Assembly (NCBI GenBank): GCA_024681875.1
Contig: JAILAA010000089.1
Coordinates: 1 to 38,565 of the forward strand
DNA: 38,565 nucleotides
Direction: 5' to 3'
Source: Prevotella sp.
GTDB taxonomy: Bacteria > Bacteroidota > Bacteroidia > Bacteroidales > Bacteroidaceae
Numbering within the stretch: position 1 is the first letter of the stretch; each line of letters starts with the position of its first letter. The translations under genes and the position numbers were made by a program. Shown here in pieces: positions 7,253 to 15,826 of the stretch. Under the pieces are notes generated by a model that was given only the letters and a program-made list of their open reading frames with translations, made no database searches and was not told the DNA's origin.

Positions 7253-8515
7253 TCATTTGACAGGATAAGTAATAAGGGAACTATCGCCATAGCTCAAGAA
7301 ACGATAGCCATGATCAAGGGCATGGCGGTAGATGTCGCGCCAACGGCCTTTAGTGAAGGCGCTGACCAATAGCAACAGTGTGGACTGAGGCTGGTGGAAG
7401 TTTGTCACCAAATGACTAACGATATGGAAATCATAACCTGGCGCAATAATGATTTGCGTTGAAGCATGGAGGGTATCAAGGCCGTTGCGGTCCATCCAAT
7501 CTAAGAGGGCAGAAATAGAAGCTTTCTCCAACTCCCCCGAGGGGGAAGTAAGAGAATGGCCAGCACCGTCCACCACCCCTTCGGGGGAACATTTGGGGGC
7601 TTCATAGGGCTCCCACTGGTCAACATGTAACTGTTCCTCAGTAAGGTTGGGATTGCCCATCACCTTCAAGCCCATGTAATATAGACTTTCCAATGTACGC
7701 ACACTGGTGGTTCCCACGGCAATGGCTTTACAATCATGCTGCAGCAGCTTCTCCAATGTGTGACGGCAAACGCAAATGTGTTCGCTGTGCATGACATGCC
7801 CCCCCATTGTGTCACTTTTGACTGGTTTAAATGTACCAGCACCGACATGAAGCGTCAGTTCATCGCGTTCTATGCCGTGGGCATCAATACTTGCCAGAAC
7901 CTCAGGCGTAAAATGAAGACCTGCCGTGGGAGCAGCGACACTACCTTTAATCTTCGAATAAACTGTCTGGTAGGTGGTAAGATCGCTCTGCTGCGTCTCA
8001 CGATTCAGATATGGCGGTATGGGCAACTGGCCCAACTGCTCTAAAACTTCTGCAAAGGTCTGTTCTCCATTCCATTCAAACTCAATCAATTGGCTCGTGC
8101 CAACCATTCCCATTTGTTTAGCTTTAATGGTCAATAGACCATGGTCAATGGTCAATGGCTCGCCCTTCCATTTCTTCAGGTTGCCCACCAAGCAGAGCCA
8201 TTGGCAGTGTGCACGGGTCAGAAACATCTGCTCGTATTCGGCGGGAGCGTATGGTTCCAAAAGAAATATCTCAATAAGAGCGCCCGTGTTTTTATGAAAA
8301 TGCAAGCGTGCACGGATGACCTTGGTATTGTTGAACACCATCAAGGAGCCCTTGGGCAGGTATTGCGGAAGATTGTAGAAATGTTCGTCAGTAATGCGCC
8401 CGTCTTTATAAATCAGCAATTGTGAAGAATCACGAGGAGTGACAGGAAATTTTGCTATGCGCTCTTCAGGCAGTTCATAGCTATATTCGCTAATACTTAT
8501 TTGTTTCGTGTCCAT
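7253..8515 (-). CDS. queA: S-adenosylmethionine:tRNA ribosyltransferase-isomerase QueA
   Basis: A 420-residue QueA, which transfers the ribosyl part of SAM to 7-aminomethyl-7-deazaguanine in tRNA to give epoxyqueuosine. Family blocks are clear: VFNNTKVIRARL, SVAAPTAGLHFT, LHVGAGTFKPV, IAVGTTSVRTLES and VTNFHQPQSTLLLLVSAF. It is much longer than E. coli QueA (356 aa). Part of the excess is two repeat-derived insertions: a heptad-encoded stretch (EPLTIDHGLLTIKAK, 8126-8158) and a REP-encoded stretch (about 7545-7600) just before KASISALLDWMDRNGLDTL. Both keep the frame. The ATG abuts the PAP2 stop codon, so the two are probably co-transcribed. Confidence 0.93.
   Translation of the reverse strand: MDTKQISISEYSYELPEERIAKFPVTPRDSSQLLIYKDGRITDEHFYNLPQYLPKGSLMVFNNTKVIRARLHFHKNTGALIEIFLLEPYAPAEYEQMFLTRAHCQWLCLVGNLKKWKGEPLTIDHGLLTIKAKQMGMVGTSQLIEFEWNGEQTFAEVLEQLGQLPIPPYLNRETQQSDLTTYQTVYSKIKGSVAAPTAGLHFTPEVLASIDAHGIERDELTLHVGAGTFKPVKSDTMGGHVMHSEHICVCRHTLEKLLQHDCKAIAVGTTSVRTLESLYYMGLKVMGNPNLTEEQLHVDQWEPYEAPKCSPEGVVDGAGHSLTSPSGELEKASISALLDWMDRNGLDTLHASTQIIIAPGYDFHIVSHLVTNFHQPQSTLLLLVSAFTKGRWRDIYRHALDHGYRFLSYGDSSLITYPVK
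7544..7601. repeat. REP-like palindromes inside queA
   Basis: CTCCCCCGAGGGGGAAG at about 7544 and CCCCTTCGGGGGAAC at about 7579, followed by GGGGGCTTC at 7594, form several short inverted repeats within the queA coding region. They encode CSPEGVVDGAGHSLTSPSG on the minus strand. Confidence 0.75.
8126..8158. repeat. Heptad repeats (AATGGTC) inside queA
   Basis: In-phase units aatggtc, aatagac, catggtc, aatggtc, aatgg. The same AATGGTC heptad occurs in rimO, so the two unrelated enzymes share the peptide PLTIDH. Confidence 0.85.
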
Positions 8516-9214
8516 TTAATTAAATATGTAGATGGCCAAACATGCCTTAATAAGCGCATAGACCAAAGTGAAGACAAGCACACAGACAGGTATGTCGGCA
8601 TGACTACGCAAAAAACCGGTTTTTGAATATTGTGATGAAACATAATTGGCAGGAGCCATCACCTGTTGGGAAATCTTGTTGTAGAGCAGCCAAACGCCTG
8701 TACCTACTACGGTGCCCCAAAGCAATCCAACAATGATGTCGCCAGGATAATGGACGCCCAAATACATGCGTGTCCAACAGTTGACGAGAGACCAGATGAC
8801 AAGGGCTGCACTAAGCAGACGGCTCCTGACAAGCCAGAAGAAAAAGACTGCCAGACTAAACGTGTTGGAGGCATGGGCTGAAAAGAAGCCGAAACGCCCG
8901 CCTCGATAGCCGTTGACGATGTCAACACTGATGCCTATATCTGGGTCGCGGGTAGGACGCCAGCGTGCCACAAGAGGTTTGACAATCATATCATCAAGAC
9001 TACCGGCAAGAAATACGCACAACAAGGCGGCGCCAAGGACAAGGACGATTTTCTTCATACTGTCGCTGTTCTTAACAACGACATATAGCAATGCCACATA
9101 GAGAGGAATCCATGTAGTTGCTGTGGTCAGGGTCTTTACCAGCGAATCGAGGAACAACGATTCGCTGCCGTTCACAGCCAGTAGCCATTGTTTATCAAGT
9201 TCTATCCAGTCCAA
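8516..9214 (-). CDS. PAP2-family membrane phosphatase
   Basis: A 232-residue integral membrane protein with the three PAP2 phosphatase motifs: KPLVARWRP (KX6RP), SAHA in place of PSGH, and TRMYLGVHYPGD (SRX5HX3D-like). Such enzymes dephosphorylate phosphatidic acid, phosphatidylglycerol phosphate, undecaprenyl diphosphate or lipid A at the periplasmic face. Which substrate applies here is open. The best start is TTG (9212-9214, reading MDWIELDKQWLL); no ATG is available before the first membrane segment. The stop abuts the queA start codon, and batD/E lies 33 bp upstream. Confidence 0.85.
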   Translation of the reverse strand: MDWIELDKQWLLAVNGSESLFLDSLVKTLTTATTWIPLYVALLYVVVKNSDSMKKIVLVLGAALLCVFLAGSLDDMIVKPLVARWRPTRDPDIGISVDIVNGYRGGRFGFFSAHASNTFSLAVFFFWLVRSRLLSAALVIWSLVNCWTRMYLGVHYPGDIIVGLLWGTVVGTGVWLLYNKISQQVMAPANYVSSQYSKTGFLRSHADIPVCVLVFTLVYALIKACLAIYIFN

Positions 9215-9247
9215 TGATTTATAGAGTGTTTATTGTTGAACGACTAT

Positions 9248-11830
9248 TCAGATGACCTCAATATCTTTGGCATTTACCCACCCTTCACGGCCGTCAGGCA
9301 AGAGAATCTGCTTCCAGTCGTTCATCGTGTCGTCGGTGATGGTGACCTTCGTACCGGCATGGATGGTGAACTCGTCAGAGCTGCCGGCGGCGGGCGTGTT
9401 CTTCACCGACATACTCTGCACCATGACAATAGCTTCATCGTGGCGATTGATGGCACGCTGCTGCTGCCATGCGAAGATATTTGAAAGCAAGAACAACACC
9501 AGAAGAAATGCGCCTACTGTAAACGACACGCGACGCAATTGCTCACTAAACGAGAACAACCATACGAGCAATAATATCAGTGCTATAGCTAACGAAGCCA
9601 AGCCGATGACAGCCCACACATCAGCACTGAAAACCTGCACCAATGAACGATACCAAGTAATGAAGAACATCTCGCGCTCAGGAGCTATCTTGTCAATCGT
9701 CTTAGAGCGGGCCAGCTGCAGGTTAAAAAGGGCGTCATCATCCGAGGGATGCATCCGCAGGGCGCGCTCCCACGAAAGGATGGCCGCCGACAGGCTGTCA
9801 ATACGGTAATAGGCATTACCGAGGTTATAATAGACGTCAGCACTAGGACCATTTTGTGTGAGCAATTGTTCGTAGATTTGTATAGCCTCTTCATATTGCT
9901 CTTGGTTATATGCCTCATCGGCACGCACCTTTGATAATGTATCAGCATTGGCAGATGTTAAGAACAGACTCATCGCCAACGGTAATAACAAGACGAATAT
10001 CGATTTTGTCTTCTTGTTCGGCTTCACACTCTCAATTTGCTCAATAGCCGTAATTGATTTATCATAGACACGGTTCATATTACCTTGAGAATCGCCAGGT
10101 GCATAACGTACGAACTCACACTCGTCAATAGCGGCAATAAAGCTATCTGTCACTTCCTGACCCACCCCACGCTCAGCTAAGCGCTGACTAATATTCTCAC
10201 GTGAAAGCTCACTGACGGGGATGTTGAGTTTGTCACCCACATAGCCCCAGAGGGCACGTAACGTCTCGTCGTAGAATTCAGAGGCCTGACCTGCACGCAT
10301 CAGCTTTGCCGCCTTGCGCAACTTACGTACCGCCACTTTATTGGCACGTTTCCTACGTGATTGTACGATATCAGCCTTACTGCTCATCCTCATGCGAAGA
10401 ACAATAAAGACAATAATGAACAATATGACGAACACAGCCATGAGAATGAAATAAAGACTCGTGGCGAAGAAGGAACCAACTTTTGCAGTATTCTCCTTGC
10501 CTGTGCGCAGTACACGAATATCACCCGTATCGTCACCCTCCTGTCCAGTAAAGTCCTGCATAGAGCCTGTCGTGCCTTCACCCTTAAGCACCTCGATGGG
10601 GAAAGTATCAGTCTGTATGGTGCGATAGTCTTTAGCTTCTGTGTCATAATAGGTGAGAGAAGCAGCAGGAATGACATAGCTGCCACGCTTCTGCGGCACG
10701 GCAATAAACTCAAAGGTAATAGTACCATCGAGTCCATCAGGCGTCAACGTGAAGTCCTCACTCTGTTTAGGATCATAGGTATCGAAGCCCTGCGGAAAAG
10801 CAATGTCTGGCTGGCGCAACATTTTCAAGTTACCATGTCCTTTAATGGTAACGGTCAGCGTTACGGGGGTATTCTCCTTCACCTGCTTGGAATCCAGTGT
10901 GCCACTTATGGAGAAATGGCCCACGCCGCCACTATAGTCAGCGGGACGTTGCGGCAGATCATCGACAGTAATGTCTAAAGCCTGCGTAGTAAGCTGACGC
11001 GGTATCTCTCGCGTCATATTCATAAAGGGATCGAAAGGATCATGGATTATTTCGGTGAGATAGCCTTGTACAGTGAGGCTGGGAACGTGGAGAATGCCTG
11101 TTTTCTGAGGATAGACCACATATTGCTTCCAGTCAATGGTTTTCATGGTGCGTCCACCTATATTCTCAGCCTTCAAGCTCTTGCGCTGCGTCTCATTGTA
11201 AGGCAACATGTAGACGTCCTGAAGATCAAGATTTAAATCGTCGACTGAGGGAACGGGAAGATCAGGATGCCAGCATACCTTGTAAGTAAGTAGGAACGGC
11301 TCACCATAGGTAACGTGCTTCTTAGAAGCTGTGACAAGGATGAAGAAATTATCTGATGAGGCACTTGGCACTTCTACGCGCTCTTCTGCAGCAATGACAT
11401 TAACTGTGAGCGTATTTGATTTCACCTGATGCCCACCTATGGTTGCCGATGCAGGTGGGATGGAATAGGTTCCCGTCTTTGTGGCTGAAAGCACATAGGT
11501 CATCGTTAATTCCTCAGAAGAGGTACTGCGGCCATTGATGGTTGAGGAGCTGATGTTGACCGACTGCGATGGTCCGAAGAGCACTTGGAATGCATCAGGC
11601 ACAGACGATTGCGAGAAATTGCGCACGTCAAGGGTATTGATATGATAACGCAGGTGGAAGTTCTCACCCACATGTACCACGGGCTCCACCTCGCCTTCAA
11701 TAGTATAGTTCTGCGCAGCAGCGTTGATAATTGACAAATGATAAATGATAATTGATAATTCTATCATCATCATCCATCTGTTTTTTATCATTGAGAGATA
11801 CATACTGCGCTTGAAACCTGTTTTTATCAT
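9248..11830 (-). CDS. BatD-BatE fusion protein (aerotolerance)
   Basis: An 860-residue protein joining two Bat proteins. The first ~440 residues are BatD-like: Ig-like extracytoplasmic repeats followed by a membrane segment (SLYFILMAVFVILFIIVFIV) and a cytosolic helical part. After about residue 605 comes a second signal-peptide-like segment (SIFVLLLPLAMSLFLTSANA), then TPR repeats (DVYYNLGNAYYRIDS), two membrane helices and a C-terminal SH3-like domain, which is BatE. The Bat system is linked to oxygen tolerance in Bacteroides. The start is uncertain: ATG 11828-11830 is the longest, but ATG 11791 (MIKNRWMMM) gives a cleaner signal peptide. The hydrophobic core of that signal is encoded by heptad repeats. 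Confidence 0.88.
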   Translation of the reverse strand: MIKTGFKRSMYLSMIKNRWMMMIELSIIIYHLSIINAAAQNYTIEGEVEPVVHVGENFHLRYHINTLDVRNFSQSSVPDAFQVLFGPSQSVNISSSTINGRSTSSEELTMTYVLSATKTGTYSIPPASATIGGHQVKSNTLTVNVIAAEERVEVPSASSDNFFILVTASKKHVTYGEPFLLTYKVCWHPDLPVPSVDDLNLDLQDVYMLPYNETQRKSLKAENIGGRTMKTIDWKQYVVYPQKTGILHVPSLTVQGYLTEIIHDPFDPFMNMTREIPRQLTTQALDITVDDLPQRPADYSGGVGHFSISGTLDSKQVKENTPVTLTVTIKGHGNLKMLRQPDIAFPQGFDTYDPKQSEDFTLTPDGLDGTITFEFIAVPQKRGSYVIPAASLTYYDTEAKDYRTIQTDTFPIEVLKGEGTTGSMQDFTGQEGDDTGDIRVLRTGKENTAKVGSFFATSLYFILMAVFVILFIIVFIVLRMRMSSKADIVQSRRKRANKVAVRKLRKAAKLMRAGQASEFYDETLRALWGYVGDKLNIPVSELSRENISQRLAERGVGQEVTDSFIAAIDECEFVRYAPGDSQGNMNRVYDKSITAIEQIESVKPNKKTKSIFVLLLPLAMSLFLTSANADTLSKVRADEAYNQEQYEEAIQIYEQLLTQNGPSADVYYNLGNAYYRIDSLSAAILSWERALRMHPSDDDALFNLQLARSKTIDKIAPEREMFFITWYRSLVQVFSADVWAVIGLASLAIALILLLVWLFSFSEQLRRVSFTVGAFLLVLFLLSNIFAWQQQRAINRHDEAIVMVQSMSVKNTPAAGSSDEFTIHAGTKVTITDDTMNDWKQILLPDGREGWVNAKDIEVI
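11725..11766. repeat. Heptad repeats encoding the BatD/E signal peptide
   Basis: Units tgataat, tgacaaa, tgataaa, tgataat, tgataat, tctatca are in phase. On the minus strand they encode IELSIIIYHLSII, the hydrophobic core of the signal peptide. Related 7-bp units (TTATCAT-like) also fill 11823-11855, the gap to batC. Confidence 0.85.
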
Positions 11831-11870
11831 TTTTCAATTATCATTTCTCATTTTGTCCAAAGGCCGCAAC

Positions 11871-12632
11871 TTACCAGTTCTTCTGGTTGGCGCGTCGCTG
11901 ACCTTCTTGCTTATACTGGTCAACGTTCTCCTTAGTACGTTTCTCGTTCTGTTCAGCAATGTTCAGCAACTGGTCGAGCATCTCCTGTTTGTTCTGCTGT
12001 TGCTGCTGTTGTTCTTGCTGCTGCTGTTGTTGTTGCTGCTGTTGTTGAAGTGAATCAGGCCGTTGCTGCTGCTGAGTGGAATCGTTCTGCTGCTGATTGT
12101 TGTTGTCTTGCTGATTGTTGCTACCGCCCTTAGGTAGCTGACGCTGACACAGTACAAGATTATAACGTGAATCATTGTCATGGGGATTGTTACGTAATGC
12201 CTGCTTGTAGGCTTCGATAGCCTGCTGAAGGGCCTGTGTCTTTTCCTGTTCGCTGCTTTGGTTGGCTTTTGCCTGATACATCACGCCCAAATTGTGATAC
12301 GCCATGGAACGGCGGTTTGCATTTGGTTCAGACACAGGGTCACCAGCACGCAGGAAGAGCTGCCTCATTACTGAATCACGCTGTGTGTCAGGCTTCATAA
12401 CCTTCCATTCTGCCTCAAACATGGATGTACCGAGGTTATAATTGACGGTAGAGTTCAGACTATCTATCTCGTAGGCTTTCCTGTATTGTCCGAAGGCATT
12501 GCCGCGTTCGCCTGCATGCATCATACGGTTGCCCCGTTTCACATAGCGGCGCATGTCTTTTACATTCTGCGCTGAAGCCAGACTAAAAGCACAGAACGCC
12601 ATGATACACAATAGGAAATATCTGAGTTTCAT
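11871..12632 (-). CDS. batC: BatC-like TPR protein with polyglutamine tract
   Basis: A 253-residue exported protein: signal peptide (MKLRYFLLCIMAFCAFSLASA), TPR repeats (VNYNLGTSMF, MAYHNLGVMYQ, DSRYNLVLC) and a low-complexity glutamine-rich region (about residues 170-215) before a charged helical C-terminus. It corresponds to BatC, thought to act with the VWA proteins BatA and BatB in the periplasm or at the membrane. Its ATG overlaps the batB stop (ATGA at 12629-12632), indicating translational coupling. The CAG/CAA-rich tract at about 11995-12090 is a likely length-variable site. Confidence 0.85.
   Translation of the reverse strand: MKLRYFLLCIMAFCAFSLASAQNVKDMRRYVKRGNRMMHAGERGNAFGQYRKAYEIDSLNSTVNYNLGTSMFEAEWKVMKPDTQRDSVMRQLFLRAGDPVSEPNANRRSMAYHNLGVMYQAKANQSSEQEKTQALQQAIEAYKQALRNNPHDNDSRYNLVLCQRQLPKGGSNNQQDNNNQQQNDSTQQQQRPDSLQQQQQQQQQQQEQQQQQQNKQEMLDQLLNIAEQNEKRTKENVDQYKQEGQRRANQKNW
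11995..12095. repeat. CAA/CAG (glutamine) trinucleotide-rich tract in batC
   Basis: Runs of TGT/TGC triplets on the plus strand encode long glutamine stretches in BatC. Mixed codons reduce, but do not remove, the chance of slippage. Confidence 0.7.
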
Positions 12633-13663
12633 CTTTTAAACAATTTAAGTTTCTTCAGTGTAGGATTACGACGGTCGAGGATACAAATCTCAATGATAAG
12701 GAGGAGCAGTGCCAACAGGCCTACTGCCTGAAACTGTTCGTCGAAATCGCTATAGACGGTAGATTCGGCCTTTTCCAATTTGTCGAGGGCATCCTGTAGT
12801 TGTTTCTGTGCAGTAGCGTTGTTCTCTACATGGATATAAGCACCTCCACCAGCCTGGGCCACCTCACGGCACATCTGCTCGTTCAGTGCCGACATCACCT
12901 GCTGACCTGTATTATCAATCATGTAGCCCCCCTGACGCGGATCAGGATTGGGCACTAATGTACCTTTTGGCGAACCGATACCGAGCACATAGATGTTACG
13001 TCCCGCCTCACGGGCTTCCTTGGCGGCTTCGATAGCTTCGCCTTCATGGTCTTCGCCATCGGTAATAAGGATGATGGCCTTGCCCACATGCTCGCGCTGA
13101 GTAAAGCAGAAACTGGCGGTGCGTATGGCCTTTGCCAAATCAGTGCCCTGATTGACAATTAATGCAGGCGAGAAATTATTGAGGAACATCTTCGCCGAGA
13201 CAAAGTCGCTGGTGATGGGTAACTGGATATAGGCATCGCCGGCAAAGGCGACAAGACCCACACGGTCGTTGTTGAACTGGTCGATGAGCTTACCCACTAT
13301 CATTTTCGCACGGTCCATACGACTAAGATTGCCGTCGGTGGCCTTGTCAACAGCCATCATTGAATTGCTCACATCAATGGCGATGATAGTCTCTATACCA
13401 GCTTTTGTCTGCTGGCTAATGGCCTTGCCGAACTGTGGTCGGGCGAGCATAACGATGAGCAGCGCCAAGGCACCCTCCAACAGCCAAAACTTCACGCCCG
13501 GACGCAAGTGCGACACCAGGGGCATGAGCTGCTCCAAAAGGTCGGGATCGCCGAACTTGCGCAGTCTTTTCTTCTGATTACGATAGGTAAGGAAGCGGAT
13601 GGCAGCCAAAGCGACGACCACCACCAGAAGGTATAGATATTGAGGATCTTCAAATCTGAACAT
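12629..13663 (-). CDS. batB: BatB: von Willebrand factor A domain membrane protein
   Basis: A 344-residue protein with two N-terminal membrane segments, a VWA domain and a C-terminal membrane helix near LLALLLLIIEICIL. The MIDAS metal site is intact (IAIDVSNSMM, DxSxS; ITDGEDHEG later in the domain). It belongs to the batABCDE aerotolerance operon, and with MoxR and DUF58 proteins forms a common set proposed to act as a metal-dependent chaperone or envelope-assembly machine. It overlaps batA by 1 bp and batC by 4 bp. Confidence 0.9.
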   Translation of the reverse strand: MFRFEDPQYLYLLVVVVALAAIRFLTYRNQKKRLRKFGDPDLLEQLMPLVSHLRPGVKFWLLEGALALLIVMLARPQFGKAISQQTKAGIETIIAIDVSNSMMAVDKATDGNLSRMDRAKMIVGKLIDQFNNDRVGLVAFAGDAYIQLPITSDFVSAKMFLNNFSPALIVNQGTDLAKAIRTASFCFTQREHVGKAIILITDGEDHEGEAIEAAKEAREAGRNIYVLGIGSPKGTLVPNPDPRQGGYMIDNTGQQVMSALNEQMCREVAQAGGGAYIHVENNATAQKQLQDALDKLEKAESTVYSDFDEQFQAVGLLALLLLIIEICILDRRNPTLKKLKLFKR

Positions 13664-14694
13664 TACGGTATTCTCCTAAACACGGTTATTCGTAACAGTA
13701 TCTCTAACAGCAGGGCAATGATGGCCGCCATGATGAGTTGCTGGTAGACATCGTGCACCTTACTGTATTGCTGTACTTCAAGCTTAGTCTTTTCCAAACG
13801 GTCAATATCGCTATAAATCTGACTCAGTTCCTTGGCGTTAGTTGCCCTATAGTATTTTCCATTGGTTGCGCTGGCAATCTTGCGCAGCGTCTCTTCGTCA
13901 AGGTCGTTAGGCAGGACAAGCTGCTGCATAGTACCGCCTATTGACAATTGATGAGCAGAAGTTGCGTCGGTGCTACCCACGCCGATGGTGTAGACGCGGA
14001 TACCTTTCGACCGCGCTATCTCGGCAGCCATAAGAGGCTGTATTTCGCCATAGTTGTTGCTGCCGTCTGTCAGCAGAATGATAATACGACTCTTGGCCTG
14101 CGACTTTTCAAGATGACTGACGGCCACTGAAAGACCCATGCCAATGGCTGTCTTGTCGATGATAATGCCTGTGCCCATATAGTCAGTGGCATGCTGAAGC
14201 AACGACAGCAATGAGCTGTGGTCGATGGTGAGCGGACACTGCGTAAAGGCCTCACCGGCAAAAAGTGTCAGGCCGATATTGTCGTTGGAACGGTCGGAGA
14301 TAAACTCAGACGCCACGTTCAGTGCAGCCTGAATGCGTGTAAGACGCCTGATACCCATGCCGGTATCGTATCGCATATCGTCAATAAGCATGGACGTCGA
14401 TACATCCATAGCCAACATGATATCTATGCCCTCCACCGTTTTCTCCTCCCATTCATTGCGCGTCTGCGGTCGAGCCATCGCCAGTACCAACAAGGTGAAG
14501 GCCATCACCCGGAGAAAAGGCAGCACAGGCATCAGCCTGACACGCCAAGTGCGCTGAGCACGCTGCAGGGCGAAGGTGTCGGCCATACGGATGGTCGGCT
14601 CTGTCTTCTTGCGCAGCATCACATACCATAAAATATAGGGTATGATAAGCAGCAGCAGGAACAGGTATTCTTTATTTGCAAATTCTATGTCCAT
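13663..14694 (-). CDS. batA: BatA: von Willebrand factor A domain membrane protein
   Basis: A 343-residue paralogue of BatB with the same layout: N-terminal membrane helices (LFLLLLIIPYILWYVML and a second near residue 60), a VWA domain with MIDAS motif (LAMDVSTSMLID) and LLTDGSNNYGE, and a C-terminal helix (IMAAIIALLLEILL). It is the first of the two VWA genes of the bat operon, 6 bp after the preceding membrane protein gene and overlapping batB by 1 bp. Confidence 0.9.
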   Translation of the reverse strand: MDIEFANKEYLFLLLLIIPYILWYVMLRKKTEPTIRMADTFALQRAQRTWRVRLMPVLPFLRVMAFTLLVLAMARPQTRNEWEEKTVEGIDIMLAMDVSTSMLIDDMRYDTGMGIRRLTRIQAALNVASEFISDRSNDNIGLTLFAGEAFTQCPLTIDHSSLLSLLQHATDYMGTGIIIDKTAIGMGLSVAVSHLEKSQAKSRIIILLTDGSNNYGEIQPLMAAEIARSKGIRVYTIGVGSTDATSAHQLSIGGTMQQLVLPNDLDEETLRKIASATNGKYYRATNAKELSQIYSDIDRLEKTKLEVQQYSKVHDVYQQLIMAAIIALLLEILLRITVFRRIP

Positions 14695-14700
14695 GAGCCT

Positions 14701-15810
14701 CTAATACAATAGCAAGTCATAAATAAACCAACCGATGTAGGCCAACAGGGCGACAGTGACAAGCGAGAGCAGGGCGATGACGGCGATGAGCACCTTGCGC
14801 ATCTTGCGCGACTGTTGCTGTTCTTCCGTCAGTTCTGGCTTCACCACCTCCTCTGTAGGAATATTCTCCTGCTTCGTTTGGTTGATGAAGTCGATAGCGT
14901 TCACCAAATTGGCGTCGTTTTCATTGACGAGCGTCGACCATTTGGCAAACTTCACCAGGTCGGCCGTGGTAAAGAGCTGGCGCAGTTCGTCCAGCATCTT
15001 CGGATCATCAGTATTAGTCAGACGCTCGATGATTTCGCTGCTGGTCATCTCCATCGCGTTGAATCCGTAGCGCTCGTTGATATACTGACGCAGGGTGTCG
15101 GTCAGGCGCGTGTAGTATTCCTTCGGATCGTCAGAGCGCACCACATTGTCTGCTTTGATTTCTTCAATGGCCTTCATGGCTTTCTTATGTGGTGGCACAC
15201 GCTTGATGATGCGGATACGGGCAATGATAGGCTTGTTGCTGCGTAGTCTGACAACAAAGAAGATAAGCAATAACAACAGAGCCACAACTGCCCAGGCCAT
15301 CCAGAAGAGCTTCCCCCACTCGTCATCAGTCCAGCTCATGGGGAACGACTGCACATCCTTCGGACCGAAATACTTTTCGTAGTTGGTGGTATCCACATCA
15401 ACGGTGAGCACCTGCAAAGCCAACTGACGAGTATTGTACTCTTTTCCGCTGATTTTCACTGTGACGGGAGGCAGCGGATAGAGTGTATCCTCGAAACAGG
15501 TCAGCACATAGCTGCACCTGTAGCGCTTCATGCCGTTGCCTTCATCTACGGCCGGTTCCTCATTAGCCTGCAGCACCTCCATATTGACTGGCAGCAACAG
15601 CTGACGGGGAAACTCCACCTTGGCAGTATCCTGTGCATGGGCGGTAACGGTGAGCTCCACCTGCTCGCCCACAAGCATCTCCATCGAGCTGATAGACGAC
15701 TCCACGCTCTGAGCCTTAGAAGTTAGAAGTGATGAGTGAAAAGTGACAAGTGCCAGCAGCACTTTCACCATCCACGTCGCTTTCATCTTCTTTTGGAATA
15801 ATTGTCTCAT
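14701..15810 (-). CDS. Bat-operon membrane protein (BatD-like, unnamed)
   Basis: About 369 residues: signal peptide, an extracytoplasmic beta-rich domain, a membrane helix (WMAWAVVALLLLLIFFVV), a cytosolic helical domain (EYYTRLTDTLRQYINERYGFNAMEM) and a C-terminal membrane helix. Proteins of this layout sit between DUF58 and batA in Bacteroidetes bat operons. The N-terminal half resembles the BatD Ig-like domain. The frame is open to a GTG at 15840 that overlaps the DUF58 stop, but ATG 15808-15810 or ATG 15786 give a proper signal peptide. The end of that signal peptide (FHSSLLTSKA) is encoded by five heptad repeats at 15716-15750. Confidence 0.8.
   Translation of the reverse strand: MRQLFQKKMKATWMVKVLLALVTFHSSLLTSKAQSVESSISSMEMLVGEQVELTVTAHAQDTAKVEFPRQLLLPVNMEVLQANEEPAVDEGNGMKRYRCSYVLTCFEDTLYPLPPVTVKISGKEYNTRQLALQVLTVDVDTTNYEKYFGPKDVQSFPMSWTDDEWGKLFWMAWAVVALLLLLIFFVVRLRSNKPIIARIRIIKRVPPHKKAMKAIEEIKADNVVRSDDPKEYYTRLTDTLRQYINERYGFNAMEMTSSEIIERLTNTDDPKMLDELRQLFTTADLVKFAKWSTLVNENDANLVNAIDFINQTKQENIPTEEVVKPELTEEQQQSRKMRKVLIAVIALLSLVTVALLAYIGWFIYDLLLY
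15716..15750. repeat. Five heptad repeats in a signal-peptide coding region
   Basis: Units ttagaag, ttagaag, tgatgag, tgaaaag, tgacaag run in phase for 35 bp and encode the end of the h-region and the c-region of the signal peptide. Confidence 0.85.
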
Positions 15811-15826
15811 TGTATCAAATTGTGAC

